Assembly: GCF_002443255.2 (NCBI RefSeq)
Contig: NW_019211454.1
Location: forward strand, 52,952,118-53,016,117
Direction: 5' to 3'
Length of the DNA: 64,000 bases
Origin: Varroa destructor
Lineage: Eukaryota; Arthropoda; Arachnida; Mesostigmata; Varroidae
This document shows, piece by piece, positions 1 through 13,900 of this stretch. The notes beneath the pieces are model-generated. The model was not told where the DNA came from, did not search any database, and was given only the letters and a program-made list of their open reading frames with translations. Position 1 is the stretch's first letter, and the number at the start of each line of letters is the position of its first letter. Position numbers and translations under genes: made by a program.

Positions 1-1037
1 TATGGTTGTATATAAACAAAGCTGTTCAATAATACGGTTCTTTCTTTTGCTTGTTGGGTGTTTTTAAGGCCCACTCTTCGAGAGTAAAAATGCATAATTA
101 GTTTCTCAGGCAACTGGGATATCCTATATGCAGTTGACGATAGGCAAAATCATAGCATGTGAGGAAGCGTAACGAATGAGTGCGGTATTGACAACTTTTA
201 TCGCCTATTGGGTGACAGCTTAGGAATAGGATCGCCCTAACCTGATTCTCTTCACACGTTTCCCTGGCAGGATAGCAACGCGAACGTCTCAATTTGTTCG
301 TCTAGTTAAGCCCAAATAGATTGGTCCTCTATTTTTTTTTTTTTCGGAGAATACGATCGTAGACCTTTTGCACGATTTACGTTACCGAAACAGCGTGCCC
401 CATAACAAAGACGATCGATATAGGAGTGTCGTAATGATTTTGAGAGGAATTATAGGCCTAAAATAGTTACAGATAGGGCTCTCATTTCCAAAAACAGTTT
501 TTAGTGTGGCTTTAATATATCCGTAACATGCGAGCTACGTATATGCAGATGTATCAGTGTCTGTTAGTTCAAATTTGACTTGTCGTATTAAGTAGGTAGA
601 TATATGCGTAACCAATGCGCTGCCTAGCGAAGCTAACACCCGTTTCTATTTAATAGGAACATTTAATATTTCCAAACCAAAGAGACCTTTCCCTCGGAGC
701 TTTCCTTTTTCTACGACTAATCGGTTGCTGCCTGTCGAATCTGATTTTTTTCTGCCAATATTGACTCAGTTGACTGATCGTTTTGATTCTACGCTGTAAA
801 ACAATTGCATTATTAGCGACTGCTGCGTTGCATTACGATACGTTACTGCTCCAATCAAAAACAGAGCCCCATCCAGCGGTCAACTGTTCACCTCAGCCAA
901 CACGACGAGCGCATTAACACAGACTAGACGTGAGTCCTGGCATAGCTCGGCAAGTAATGTCCGCCTCAACAACCTCCGCAGACCATGTAATCGAGATATT
1001 TTAGTGGACGTTTGTGTTCGTTCGTGGGTGTATGTAC

Positions 1038-1057
1038 GCATGCATGCATGCATGCAT
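1038..1057. repeat. (GCAT)5 microsatellite
   Basis: Five uninterrupted GCAT units. The unit is self-complementary, so the tract is also a perfect palindrome. Confidence 0.9.
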
Positions 1058-1237
1058 GTATATGCGTGTGATTAGAAGCGTCTACATCTTTGTGCATACA
1101 CGACGCTCGCATTGTCTTTTGCTATCTACTATACCACTGCTACCAGCTAGATTTTCCTATCATTAGTCGAATGGGGGTAGGTCGGACGAGCTAAGCCAAA
1201 TATGCAGGCAGAATGAACGCTATTTGTCTCCCATTGT

Positions 1238-1264
<27 letters not shown>
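1238..1264. repeat. (AGC)9 trinucleotide microsatellite
   Basis: Nine uninterrupted AGC units in apparently noncoding DNA. The overlapping open frames show no protein homology, so I treat it as a microsatellite rather than a coding Ala, Ser or Gln run. Confidence 0.9.
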
Positions 1265-1268
<4 letters not shown>

Positions 1269-1848
1269 TGCCTGGCTACCGACTGGACTCGCTGATATTC
1301 GTCGGTAACAACACTGTTTTTCCTGCAGCTATTGACGTTTTCATCTTCTCCAGCCATCCGCCTTCTTTTGTTGACAGCCGTGGTTTCTTTTATCGCCATT
1401 GCTGTCCTCGACTGCAATTGTCTGCTTGCGAGAAATCAATCACGTCTACGCTTCAAGTGATAAGCAGCGTATTTTTTGATCTCCATCGGATTTTTTCCGC
1501 TTTACAAGTTCACGTTGTACCTTCTTGTCTCACTTTCTGTTTCCGCCATTCTCCTCTCCCTGTACCCCTCTCACTCCAATTGTACGACTCTCCCTGTCTT
1601 TTGTCGCAATCACTTTGATATCTGTACATTCTCGCGATCACGCCGGCCGGCCGGCCAGCGTTTCTTTTTCCGTTTTCTTGTATCGGCTCTGGAATGAGTA
1701 GCTGATGATTCCGGAAGTAACTGATTGAAGATATGAATCTGCTGTAGTTAACAACGATCAAATGAATAAACGAATCAACCAATAAATGAAGCCGGTCACA
1801 AAACGATCACAGAAAGCAAAAAGACGCCGACGTAATTACGTACTACTA

Positions 1849-1865
1849 GGGGGGGGGGGGGGGGG
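1849..1865. repeat. 17-nt poly(G) tract
   Basis: Uninterrupted run of 17 G on the + strand. Long G homopolymers are uncommon in this AT-leaning sequence and are prone to length error in sequencing. Confidence 0.9.
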
Positions 1866-4800
1866 CTCGTAATAGCGGGTCATGAACCAAATACGTTTAA
1901 TGGTGGCGATTGTCATCAAGAGGATTTGAAGCGATACAGCGGGTAGTACATGCTCACACCATCCTTCTTTGAAAAAAAGAATAAAATGCAGGGGTGCTCA
2001 TCTTTTCCCTATCATCACTGAAAAAAACATCGGTACCTTTGCTAATGCAGGAGAAAAATGCGGGCGGACCATGATTCTGATAGGTGAGCGATGCCTCTTA
2101 CAGGACGAAATGCAGTGTTTAGTAATGGCTGGTGCTCCTGTTTTGTGTCTACCAATTGACTATTATGTCCCTTGTTCGTACTATACATATAATTTATCTT
2201 CTAGCTTTTCAATTGATATCGATAATTAAAATTATTAGCGTCGAAATAACGATTACTATTATATTAGTGGCCACTATTGCCGAGACGTACGTGAAAATGG
2301 CGTCGCCAGTGTCATAGAAAACTAAGTGTGTTTTTGAATTGCGCGCTGCTCGTCCTCAGACGCTATCACCGCATAATACTGTAACTTGCAATTGACCGTC
2401 ATTTTCGTTGTCGTCCTTCTACTGAAAGGGATCAAAGAAGAGGAACTGGAATTGACTCCTTCGATTTCTTTCGTTTTGCCGCTAAAAGTGTTCCACTAAA
2501 TTTTGGGACGCCGTGAATTAGCTTCGGCGGCAAATGCAGTCGCAGATGGCGTCGGAAATAAAGTGAAATTTGTTTGCATTACAGCCGTTGATAGAAGAGC
2601 TGATTTTCCTTCTAGAATAACGAAATATGAGCTTCAGTGCAAGAAATGCTTGAGGTACTGATAACCGTTGTGGAACGGAGACGGTGACAGCTTTGATAAC
2701 AACGACGATGTTGTTGCAGCTCGCGTTGAATTAAATGAGTAAGACGTTTCGTCAGGTGTGACTTGTCCACTCGCTCGGGCACTTCCATCAGTTATAATAA
2801 CAGTCAAAATAGTAGAGGTACTAAACAGTACTATTAAGTTTTACGATTTTGTTAGCTCCTGTTTTTCCCTGATTCAAGTAAGCCGTACGGACATGCGAGA
2901 GTTTGGTAGCAATGGCTACGAAAATTGGGTTTTGTTAGCTGACAAATGGCGCGCCGCGTCCTGAAGCACAGCGAGCGAAGACGATGCAGGGGAACGCACG
3001 CGAAACCTTTGTCTGCTGTGGAACAAGACATAGCACTAACGTATCTTCAGTAACGACTTCGGTAGCTCTACTTAGCAATTTGTTGTCCACCATCAGCTTC
3101 AATGAGGGCTGCCGCTAGTGCGTTCTAAAGCTGAACAACGACCCGACGTCTGGCATGGTCCCGTGCATGCACTGCACCCGTTCGCAGTGCCGCTGGCGGT
3201 AACACTCACGAACGTCGCCTGCGTATATCCAACGGTGTCAAAAAGCAAAAGATACCGAAAAAAAAGCTGAAAGGAAAGAGCTCACTGCTAGGCAACGACT
3301 TGCGGCGTACTTTCATTAGATACCGCGTTGCTTTTCCGAGCCTTAACGGCCGTAGGATCACTGGTCAATTCATTATTACAGCTACTAATTTAATAGGACG
3401 TAATATTGCGATGTCACAGAACGGCCATACCTAGTAGACAATGGTAGCTAGGACGAATCGTAAGGTAAAAGCCGAAATGGTTATTTGGTTTCTACTGACG
3501 GAGGTTTGTAGACGTTCAGTGCATGTAGCTCTTTCCTTGCTGCTGCCTGGACTCGAATGGCTGCTTATATTGCTATCTGCGAGTTCCTTCTGACGAATCT
3601 ATGGTTAAAAATATTCGGCATCGATTAACTTCGCCAGCATAACCACCAAGAACGTACCAAATTATATAGATTTAATTAACAATTGCTAATAGCAAATAAT
3701 AATTGTACAATAGTAACGACATGTGTCAAAGGGTTTTTGCATGGGCAACCTAGACACAGATATTGTCTGTTGAGTTTATCAGTTTAACAGGTATGTGGAA
3801 CTCATTCAGTTCTAGTATTTGCTTACTCAGGCCCCATGCTCTTAATACCGCATTTGCGACAGCTTCGTCTTCTTTTACCAGACTCGCACGAGGTGGCGTG
3901 TTGATTATGAATGAGGACTAACCATTTTTTGCTTACTCAGTTAGGTCAAATCTTAGAGCGTTGAGGTTGGCTGGTCGAATTTTTCGAGTACATATGTACG
4001 AATATTACTTATATATTACAAATACAATATATATATTACAAAAATACTTTTGCCCCACAAAGGCATACAGGCAAAAAAATTTAAGCGTGAAATTCGGAGA
4101 ACGTTAAGCCTACAACTGTAAAGAAACTGGCTTACTATTGAAGCAGCATCCATAGCAACGGAAAAGCTACTTTCGGTTCTATCGGAACGTGCACATTTTC
4201 CCATTTCTATATTTAAATCTTTCCCCACTATAACTGTGTCCTTAATTAAATCCATGTTCGTACCATCGTGAAGTTCGTAGTCGTAACCACAACGCTAACT
4301 TCAAATTCTTTAATCTGAGCGGGGCTAAGGCACCGGCGATGGTTATAGTAGCAAAGCGATTTCCGTTATGTCCGTGTTACGTAGTCAATCCTCACAATTG
4401 CTGCTCTTCAATTCAACGAAGAACGAAGTGTCAGTCTGTCACTACTGAAAAAAAAACGACTTTTCGACACTTTTCTGTCATTAGCATTAGTGAAGTGCTG
4501 CAGACTTTTCAAGTTCGTGCTGTAAATCTTTGGCGGCTAAGTTGTCTTCATCGCTTATTAGTTTCTGCGTCGACTGATTTGACAACACGTTCATAAATTC
4601 GTGAGAGTTACGTTTGTTTATTGAAGCTATGATAACACGTCGAATGGCTGCTTCGGCGATAAAGGTGCGGCCAAAGTCTTTCCTTTTTTTCCCAAGCCAG
4701 GCCAGTCGAATATAACGTAGTGGAGTACTTTCAGAAATAGCGGATAGTTATAATAGCAATAGTATTGTCTGAACGAGGAGCATAGTTCAAATTGTTGAAA

Positions 4801-7800
4801 CCGGCCTACTCTTTCTTCTAGTTCAGGACGGGTTCGACCTGAAAAACATATTACTGTGACGTAGATAGAGCTGCGACCTTATTTTCTGTTTGATCGAATA
4901 ATCACAATAATAGTAAAACGTTTGAGAAACGCCCACTGCCGTTGCATGCACTTCATCACATCATAAAATCGACGAAATTACGTATTAACCAGCGGAAAAT
5001 TTAGAAAAGAAAACTTTCTTCTTTGTGTCTTCCGTTTCATATCGTTAGCGCCCGAAACGCTTACTATATAACATGATTTTTTGCCTCTTTCTAGTAGTAT
5101 CAACAGTATTCTTCTATATGAACGCTACAAAATATTAATAATATGGCCCTTTCAACAACGCATATAAAGCCAATAATGGAAAAAGCCATATTTCCAACTG
5201 CTCATTTATTAATTTAGTCAGCAACTATATAAGAGTCGTAGATAAATATAAATATTGATTTTTAGTACTATTAGCGTATAGAAACTATGCATAAATTCAA
5301 TTGCCCCAGGGTATTCTTCCTAGTTGATCTAGCAGTCGTCATGCCGGATCAGTTATTTTATCAAGTGCACTAGTACGGCGTTTTGGTTAGTTAATCGCTA
5401 AACATGGCCAACCTTCATAATCGAAACAATAAACTACGAGAGAAATAAGGCCTCTGTGCGCCGGCACGACGGATGGCATCGCCTTTAAACAATAACGCAT
5501 TTGACGATTATGTCTGAATCGAACGTAAGGTCGTAGCGTATCCGTTCAGTGGATCGATAATCCACTTCGTATTTGGCCGCCAAAAACGCTGTTCCTCGTT
5601 GTTCTTGTTGTCCGTGACAGTTTGGTCTTTAAGGACATCCATGACCCGATCAAGAACAACCGTGACCCACAAATGGGTAGAGAAGCAACGTCAGGCCATT
5701 TGCCTGAATGGTGACCGTTCGGGGCTCTCATTTTTCGAAATCAATTGCTATGGAACATGTCTCCTGTCATTGACAAGCGCCATATATCTGCATAGTTTTT
5801 CTAATGCATACCACTTCAGACATTATAATGGGCTATCTGACCGAAAAAGTATCTAATAAAATACATTACATGTACGTACGCGTTCGAACAGAGTTGCAAC
5901 CAGCTTGAAGTTTCAGTCGTCTGAATTTCGCAGGGGCTCTGACATTTTGTGTGACAGATGAATTGATCACACCAAAATCGGCCCAATATCACGATACGAC
6001 TATATCTATAGGCTATTGACGTCACGGCTATCATTTCCGTTCATTTTGCAAATGGAATAAAGACATTTGTAATTGCCGTCTTGACCATAATCAAATTGCT
6101 GACTACTATAGTAGCAGCAGTAGTACTAATTCTGGTCGCTGATGGGCGTGACCAGATTGCACAATCCTAAAACGCAAGGGTTTCTTCCAAATTGTACGGT
6201 GTCAGCGGCTGTTTGATTCCTTTGAAACGATTGTTTCAAATGTTCAAAGGGTCTTGCCGATTCCCGAGGTGTCGAACATCCTGAGTCATCGTGATACCAG
6301 TTACCTGACACTAGACCTAAGACGTTGTAAGAGCAGGTCATCAAAACGGAACAGTGTTTTTTTCCACGCTAACTAAACTATGCCTGATAGATCGTGGCTG
6401 TTCACGGTAAAAATCGACCGAGAAATCACCAATGCAACGATGATGACTGGCATTGGCGTCGTTTTTCTCGAAGTTGTTGTTGTTGATTAGTGTTCTTTGC
6501 CCTGTTTTGAGTTACCGAGAGTTTTGAGACGTCTCATCGACTTAGGTCTCGCCGACGTACGTTAACGAACTGGATAAGCCGATTGTTTTTTTTTTTTTCG
6601 TATATAGTACTCGCTGTAATTCTGTACGGTTTATACATATAGGCAATACTGTGGGGATTAGGTTCAGCTCAATGGCTCGAAGTAGAATGTGCACTTTTCT
6701 ATACTTAAGCATCCACAGCATAACCGCCGAAACAAGCATAGGCGGTAGAACCGTTGAGATCTAGCGAGCAGCTTCGCAAGAAGTGGATCGACAGAAGTTC
6801 TCCGCCTACTCCTAAAAGAGTATAACGTAATCGCATCCTACGACGATATGCCGTCATCAACATAAGCTTGCCGTGCAGACGTCCCACTCTACTTCTCTCA
6901 TGCACTACACCTGTGCATGAAATCTGGCTCTGAAGAGTAAATTCGAGCAAAGATGCATTTGTAATGCAAATATTTTCTTCGTGCAACAAGAATACAGTAC
7001 AACTAGACTATATATGGATGAGCGTAAACAGACACACATAAATCGGCCAGGATATGCACGCATGTAAGTGTACGTCAGAAATGGGCATGCACACAAGCCT
7101 CACCTTGTAACTCGCAGTAAGTAGCCGGCAACGTAGATCTTTACTGTGTTCTACGTCGTGCCCTAGTCATACACCGCAGGATTGTCGAAGAGAATAAACG
7201 CCGCGTGCTTCACGTTAGAATGTTACCCGACATAGGTAGAGGAAGGGTATTCGAGGGGTGTGAAACATAGTTATAGGCTTCAATTGACTGGGTGAGCACA
7301 TACGTCAAATAGTTATTATTACTAGTGATAGAGTGGTACTGCTAATCCCCTGACGCTTCAATACGCTACGACGTCTATATCGGATCACTGTTTTACGTTA
7401 TCTGAATCCACTGACAAAAATAAACGGAAAAACGAGGCCAGTTGTAGGCGTTGATTCAATGGTTGATCAGTATCCGATAGAGAAGAAGAAGCAACGAACT
7501 TGTTGTGGGTGGTCATTTAGTACAATGCGGATAAATCAGTATAAAAAAAAAGTGTGATTTTAGTTGGCAGTATCGATCGTACGGATGGAACGCGCTTGTA
7601 CAGATGGTTTGTTCAGGGATGTATTCTCGTTGAGTTATTATAAACCACCAGTGAGATATGATTATGTATTATTTTAGATCCATTGTATATTCTATGAAAG
7701 ATGATTGCTTTTCATTTGACGCGCTATTGAGTAAAACCGATTGCCCCAACGATCTATTCTAGAGCACATCATCCCAGATTCCGATGGGCAATTCTTAGGA

Positions 7801-10343
7801 AATTGTTTGCAAGTATCTTTTGAAGCTTTGTCATCCTACGTTGAAAAGTTCGTTCGATACCCATTTCATGAAAACGGGGATGGACAAATTTGGATTTTTC
7901 GGGCGGATATCACATTGGCTGAAGGTGAATCATGGTGTCGTGCGGCGGCTGGTCGCGTTGCCAAATAATCGCTATGCCTGTGCAATACATGTGTATGGCA
8001 TAGATATAATACGTGGGTCTAAAAATATATACATTGTATTGTCTATTGAAACGACAACAACAACCAGATGACGGGAGAGGGGTAATAGCATTGGGCGCAT
8101 TGTTTTAGCTATACTTTGGTGCACTGGCTCTTGCCGTAAAAAAAACACAGCAGCGTCAAACAAATCGAATGGACCATTTTAGCGCAGCAGGCCACCAAAG
8201 TGGAACTGTCGCTCAGCATCAGGCCAAAAACCATGTAGACGGTACTAGTTATGTTAACACTCGATGCGACGTATGTGGACGTAACGGCGTGAACAGTTGT
8301 ACATGTGGATCGGGTTCCCTGTACGGTGGTCTAGTAGCGGCCTATTGTCGATGGGCAAATAATGTGTGGCGCGGGACGGAGGGTAAAAAGTTAGTAGAAC
8401 AATAGAATAGAGCTAGAGTGGCGCGAGCGAATGGAGGGATTCAACGCTTATCTTTGGATAGCGATTTTGTTGCCAGTTGCTAGCCAAATCACCGTGTATG
8501 CTAGTTTCATTGCGAGTATTTCTTCAGCATTGTCGCTGTTAGCTGTCTTGCCAAACTTTTATATGAGAAATACCCCATCCTGCGTGTGGTCTGTTCATGT
8601 AGATCGTTGAGTGTTGCAAAGCTTATTTGATAGCAGCTTGAGTGAGGCTAACATTCTTTTATTTTAAATCGATGATGATGTGAGACGAATTTCTACACGT
8701 TTAACCTTCTACCTTAACAGGCATATACGTATACCTATGGTCATCGCAGTAGCGCCTAATTTCCATGACCACTTACCCAACGAAGCAAATCTTCCGTACG
8801 AGGGAGCCGTTATCAAACTCTTTGCATTATTCCTAACCATACGTACATGTGTGTCGAACGAGGCAGAATGCAACAGTCTTTAAAAATAGTTAACGAATGC
8901 TATATCTATCAAGAGTTTGCTATTTACTAGAACTGTTTAAGAGTTTCTTTTTTGGTTATCTATGTGTTCGCTAAGCGAGAGACCCTTTCCTCACTTCTGC
9001 TCTATCTGCGCTTCCTGCTATTGGTGTTAATGTTGTGACTTGGTCTTTTAGCACTTACGTTCAACGAAACTCCGTTAGGTCGATGAGCCGCTGCGGCGGC
9101 CGCCACAATCTCATATGTCGGTCAGCGACACTTTTTATCATTAACAAATCGTAGACGTCGAGGCCTGCAACGTAACCTCTAGACGGAGCCACCGTCGGTT
9201 TCAAATGGTGGGAAAAAGGCGCGTAACGCTAGTGGTTTGGCAAAGCTGCTGGAAGCTAAGCAATTAAAGGCGCTATAGAAAAAAAACTGAAGAATGGTCC
9301 GAGATGCCATCTAGCGTAGTTCGCTATTTGAATTGTGTAACGATAATACCTGACGAAGAAAGTGCTGCCGTCTTGTGGCCTGTAAGTGTTTGCGTTGTGG
9401 ATATCACCCTGTTTCTTATCTATTATTATTAGGAATTAGCCATTATTTTTACCGAATTTTTCTATCGTCTTTTAAACATGACACAGCATGGATAGAGCTA
9501 AGCTAGTGTCTAAAAGTACTGATTTGGTGTACGCGATGATAAACAAGAAAGCTTATTTAAAGTCATTTGGTAATAAATAATAGGCCTAATATTGGCCTGT
9601 CATTGTTTGTGCCATGTTCCTAAACGGACGGAAGTTCATAATCGATCATACGATTAGCATTTAGAAATTCGCCTATCTGGAACACTGGGTCAGGTGCAAT
9701 CTAGCCGTTGAGGGCGATTAAGCTGAGGCCGTACCAACCTAACCATAGCGACCGGAACTGCTTGATCGAATCGGAATTTTTTTCGTCTTTTGATCTACAA
9801 TAGGATGTAACTCCACACAGTGATGCATCGTGACGCTTCACCCATGCCGTGTCATGCTTAGTCAATAGCTCGCAACTTTTCCATGTGTGCGCGCTATAAT
9901 CCACAAAAGTGGGCATAATACACTGTAAGGGTTTCGTCCTAATCTAATTTCATTGTGGCAGCGTCGGCATCGTCATCCTTGTCGGTGTTGTCTGTAAAGT
10001 AGGTCGCAAATATCGCAGAAATGGTGTGCGAGAGTGAGGAGGACTAAGTAACAAAGATTATCATCTTTGTTTAATTGAATGCATTGCTTTCTTCACATTA
10101 TGTTGTATATGAAGTGCTTAGCTGCCGGCCGTACACTAATATGGACTGCGTGGGAGTTGTTGGGAGCCGTCCCGATTGTTCATTGGGTGGACCGCGGCCA
10201 AACAGGACTGATTAGTCGAAGTCGCAGTATGCTAGCGTCACTCATGCAGCAATGTACGTTGATCGTACATTATCTGGACTCACTGTAATCAGTCAGCAAC
10301 TACTAAAATCACTGTTCCTTCTTTTGGCGCCTCGATATTTCAG

Positions 10344-10931
10344 GATCAATATGAGAAAATCTCAGGACACACCCTTAATGGCGTGCAGTTTCTGGAGAAC
10401 TTCCTCGCGTTTATCAAGGAGCGTTCTGCCATAGAGAACGAGTACGCCGACAAGTTACGCAAGATGGCGCGGAAGTATCAGCCGAAAAAGGCTCGACAGG
10501 GGCTGGTGGAGGAAGATGACACTAATTTCACTACGCACCTGGCTTTCAATGCGATGCTCAATGAAATAGCAGATCTGGCAGGCCAGCATGAGGTCATCTC
10601 CGAAGTACTGGTTCAGAACATAGCCAAGGAGATTGCTAGCCTCGTCCGCGAGCTTAAAGACGAAAGGAAGCGCCTACTGGCCGAGGGGAGCAAGTTGCAG
10701 CAGAATCTGCAAAGTTGTGTCCAACAGATGGAGAAGTGTCAACGTTCCTATATTAAAGCACATCGCGATGCTGAGAAGATGCAGGAGAAGTATGAACGGG
10801 CCGAAAATGATATGCATCTCTCTCGAGCCGAGATCAATGTCGCTAGGCTGTCTTCAATATCTAAAAACCAGTTCTGTGAGGAATCCAAGGCGGAGTACGC
10901 TTCACAGCTTCAAAAAACCAACGAACTCCAG
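10344..10931 (+). CDS. Cip4: Cip4 exon: F-BAR domain, N-terminal two thirds
   Basis: The acceptor TATTTCAG precedes GAT and the donor is CAG|GTAAGT; 588 nt, phase 0 at both ends. It begins with Asp-Gln-Tyr, which aligns with the Trp-Asp-Gln start of vertebrate CIP4 proteins just after their first exon. ENFLAFIKERSAIENEYADK and KYQPKK are family hallmarks. No in-frame ATG in this exon could be the true start without deleting the first F-BAR helix. Confidence 0.93.
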
Positions 10932-13900
10932 GTAAGTCGAAGGGTTTTGTGAAACATAATTTCTTGCCTCAACCTGAGCGCGACCTGTGCAAGCTTCTTG
11001 ACTGGCTTAACAAGGCTGGTCAGGAGTGACATGGAGTTGGTACCGTATCGAACCTTCACTTTCTTATGGGATTGGTTCGTTATCTTATCTCCTTAGTTAT
11101 GTTGTATTATTCGGATAATTGTGACTGATAATGATGATAGTCATGATAATATTAATCGAGTCTTTTGAAAGGCACAAAAAATTATAAAAGGCAGTCATAA
11201 TTAAGTTCATTGACCGTTCTGTAAATTTGCTCTCGGTCCGCGCCAGTCGGTTCGCGCAGTTAACCAATAATGGTAAATAGCGTTAGGTACGACAAATAGC
11301 AAAAACGAAACAAGCACTTCGAACGTTGCTCTTTCGAAAAACAAATATGTAAGCTATACAAATAACTGTGCCCGTATTGTATAACTCCGACCGTTGACCA
11401 AGGCGATATCTTCAATATAATCATTTTCAGCTATTTGCGCTTAGCGAATATCTACTAGATTGAAGTACGTATTTGAGCCGTATAACCACGTAGATTCGGA
11501 CGATATGCCTTTGCTGTTCAATCATTTATATATTATTAATATATATATATATAATATATTTGAATAGTATAGAGCGTATGCTTCAGGTACAGGTTAACAA
11601 AGATGTGTACAAAGGTGAAATGCAATACTCGTCTCAACGTTTCTATCACAACCTCATTTCAAGTTTGCTGGCTTGTTTCGTTGCAGCGAATGCACTTCAA
11701 CGAATACATGCCCCGTGTTTTCAGCGATCTTCAACAGATGGACGAGCGACGAATCACGTGCATTCAAAATTTCATGAAGGAAGTAGCACAAGCCCAGCTC
11801 AAGGTGAATCCCATCGTACTGAAATGTCTCAATGAGATTATAGCCGCTGCCGACAAAATAGATCCAGTCAAAGATTCCGAAATGGTCGTTGACAAGTATA
11901 AAAGTGGTTTCTTCCCTCCGGACGATTTCCCATTTGAGACTCTGAGCGAAGAAAAGACGAACGGTGCGAGTCTTAACTACAGCAGCGGCGGTCCTCACCA
12001 CAAAAAAGAGACGCAACGTGGAACGATCTCTTCAAAAATAAAAAAAAGGACGCTTCTTTCTACAATATTCGGCCCGTCGAATAAGGTACACTCAGAATAT
12101 AACGAGTACAACAGCGTTAACTCACAAACTATTGGTTGCTCACGATAGAGTTTATAGCTCCGATATCGAACCCAACAAAATTAAATCGATGATTATTTTA
12201 GTCCTAAAATTCGACAAGTTTAGAACGTTTAGTTGTTGTACCTACTTCATTACCGCTTGTTGTCATATGGCACCTGCAATATAGCCCAGATCTAGCAGAG
12301 CAGTTTCTAGGTGTTTTTTGATGATGTTGAAACTTTTTAGAGTAGAGACAATTCTACATTGATGACTCTATCAAAACAAATACATATTTGTATTAAACTT
12401 TAGGAAAGATAACAGTTACTTGAGGATGTAACAATAAAGCTGCTTCAAGTACGCTGTCAGTCTGTGCCATTGTTATTATCGCATTATATGAGTTGGACGC
12501 GCTAACGAAGTTCCTTGCTCTTATGTCTCTGCAATCAAACAAATCGTCATCATCACGGATGACTACTGACGCGTCATTGGCTGTAAGTATCCCGGCTGCC
12601 TTGTGAACATTCAGCCCCTGAGCCCGTCCTAGGTGTGAGGTCGAATCAGTTACTTCAGTGTAGTGCATTTTCTCCGCTGTCCTGTGTGGTAAAATAATAT
12701 ACATTAATAGTTACCATAGTTCTAGCTAGACGGTGTGGAGTGAAAGTAGTTGTGCGAGCGGAACATGAGCGATTGTTTAAACAACCCATAGTCACATTGC
12801 TTGAATGATCAGCGCATGTTTTGGTCCAGATGGTTTGGCAACCCCGACACGTTGGCTACCCGGGCGTCTTTACTTCTTAATGCAAATCTATTATATATAT
12901 ATATATATAGCGTATACGCGTGTCCGAGCATTACACGTGCATTGTATCCTCCATAATTTTTACACCAGTCTCATTTCCCACCTCATGTATTCCCCTCAGT
13001 CATGCTTTCATAATGCTCAAAAATGTTCGTTACTTTTCAACTTCTAGTTGTAAATATTAGTGTCGATTGGGGCTGACGTACACAGCCAATGCGTCGACTC
13101 GAAACTGGTTATTCCGCCTTGCATTAAAGAGCTATTTACGAGAAACTGTCGTTTTCGGTCGTTACCTGGTACACACAGCGACAGCTCAAAGGGTGGCGTC
13201 TGCTAGTCGACTTCCTGGCCAACTTGATTCGCAATATTTGATCCTTTGCAAAGATCAGCGTTTTCATCCGATCGTTAGGTGAACGAAACTTTGGTGGATA
13301 GCGGTATTTGACTTGTTTCGTTGTCAACGACGATGGCCAGCGTGATTTTTTGTGCTTCGATCAGCAGCTCGCATACCGTTGATTCGTCAATAACGACGAC
13401 CTAGACGATATCCCCAAAATCGTACATAGTAGTTGCGGCTTTAGTCATCGTACTATGGAATTGTGATGGTGAGCTATATGGATGGGAGTCCGGCCCCGTA
13501 GTTCCTGTCTGATCGAACGAACTTTTACGAGCAGAATTGCGGAAGATGAGGAAGACATCAGAAGAGATGTTGTTTCTGGCCGCTTGCCGTCGGTATCCGC
13601 TGCTAGATCACCTTCGATTACGATAGTCGGTGGTTACGGTGAATGCCGTCATCAGCATGTGCATCTCCGTTATGCCACGCTACGTCAGCTGGTCGGTGGC
13701 AGTTGACACCGATGTCGTTACGTCCGTTCGATGCACGATGAAGAATACAATGAAACGCGTTGATCACTTGTTTCATTGCGATCGCCGTTGTCTGTTTCGG
13801 TTACGGCAGTTAGAGCGTTTGCAAGCAAGGTAGCTTCTATCTATATTTCTTTCGCTATATTCAACTAGTAACCGATAGCTATGATGTCTGACTATCCCAA

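Larger units (their letters stand above)
1..10343. other. Noncoding stretch upstream of Cip4 coding exons (probable intron 1 or 5' flank)
   Basis: No open frame here resembles a known protein and all are short. The first visible Cip4 exon starts in mid-protein at an acceptor (10343/10344), so this stretch is probably its first intron or 5' flank. I looked for a short exon encoding the usual Met-x-Trp-Gly-x-x-Leu-Trp start followed by a GT donor and did not find one. Only simple repeats, listed separately, stand out. Confidence 0.6.

Noticed and set aside
1238..1264. AGC repeat as part of a poly-Ala or poly-Gln coding exon
   Set aside because: The surrounding frames lack protein similarity, so it was annotated as a microsatellite.
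4831..4840. tRNA B-box-like GGTTCGACCT
   Set aside because: I could not find a matching A box or acceptor stem at the right distances.
6017..6024. Perfect CRE palindrome TGACGTCA
   Set aside because: A single 8-base match is expected about once in a window this size, and no promoter lies nearby.
12086..12148. Read-through of the Cip4 exon to a stop 20 codons later (F-BAR-only isoform)
   Set aside because: The donor at 12086 is good and HR1 follows in phase. An AATAAA-like stretch near 12036 is within coding A-rich sequence. No real support for a truncated form.
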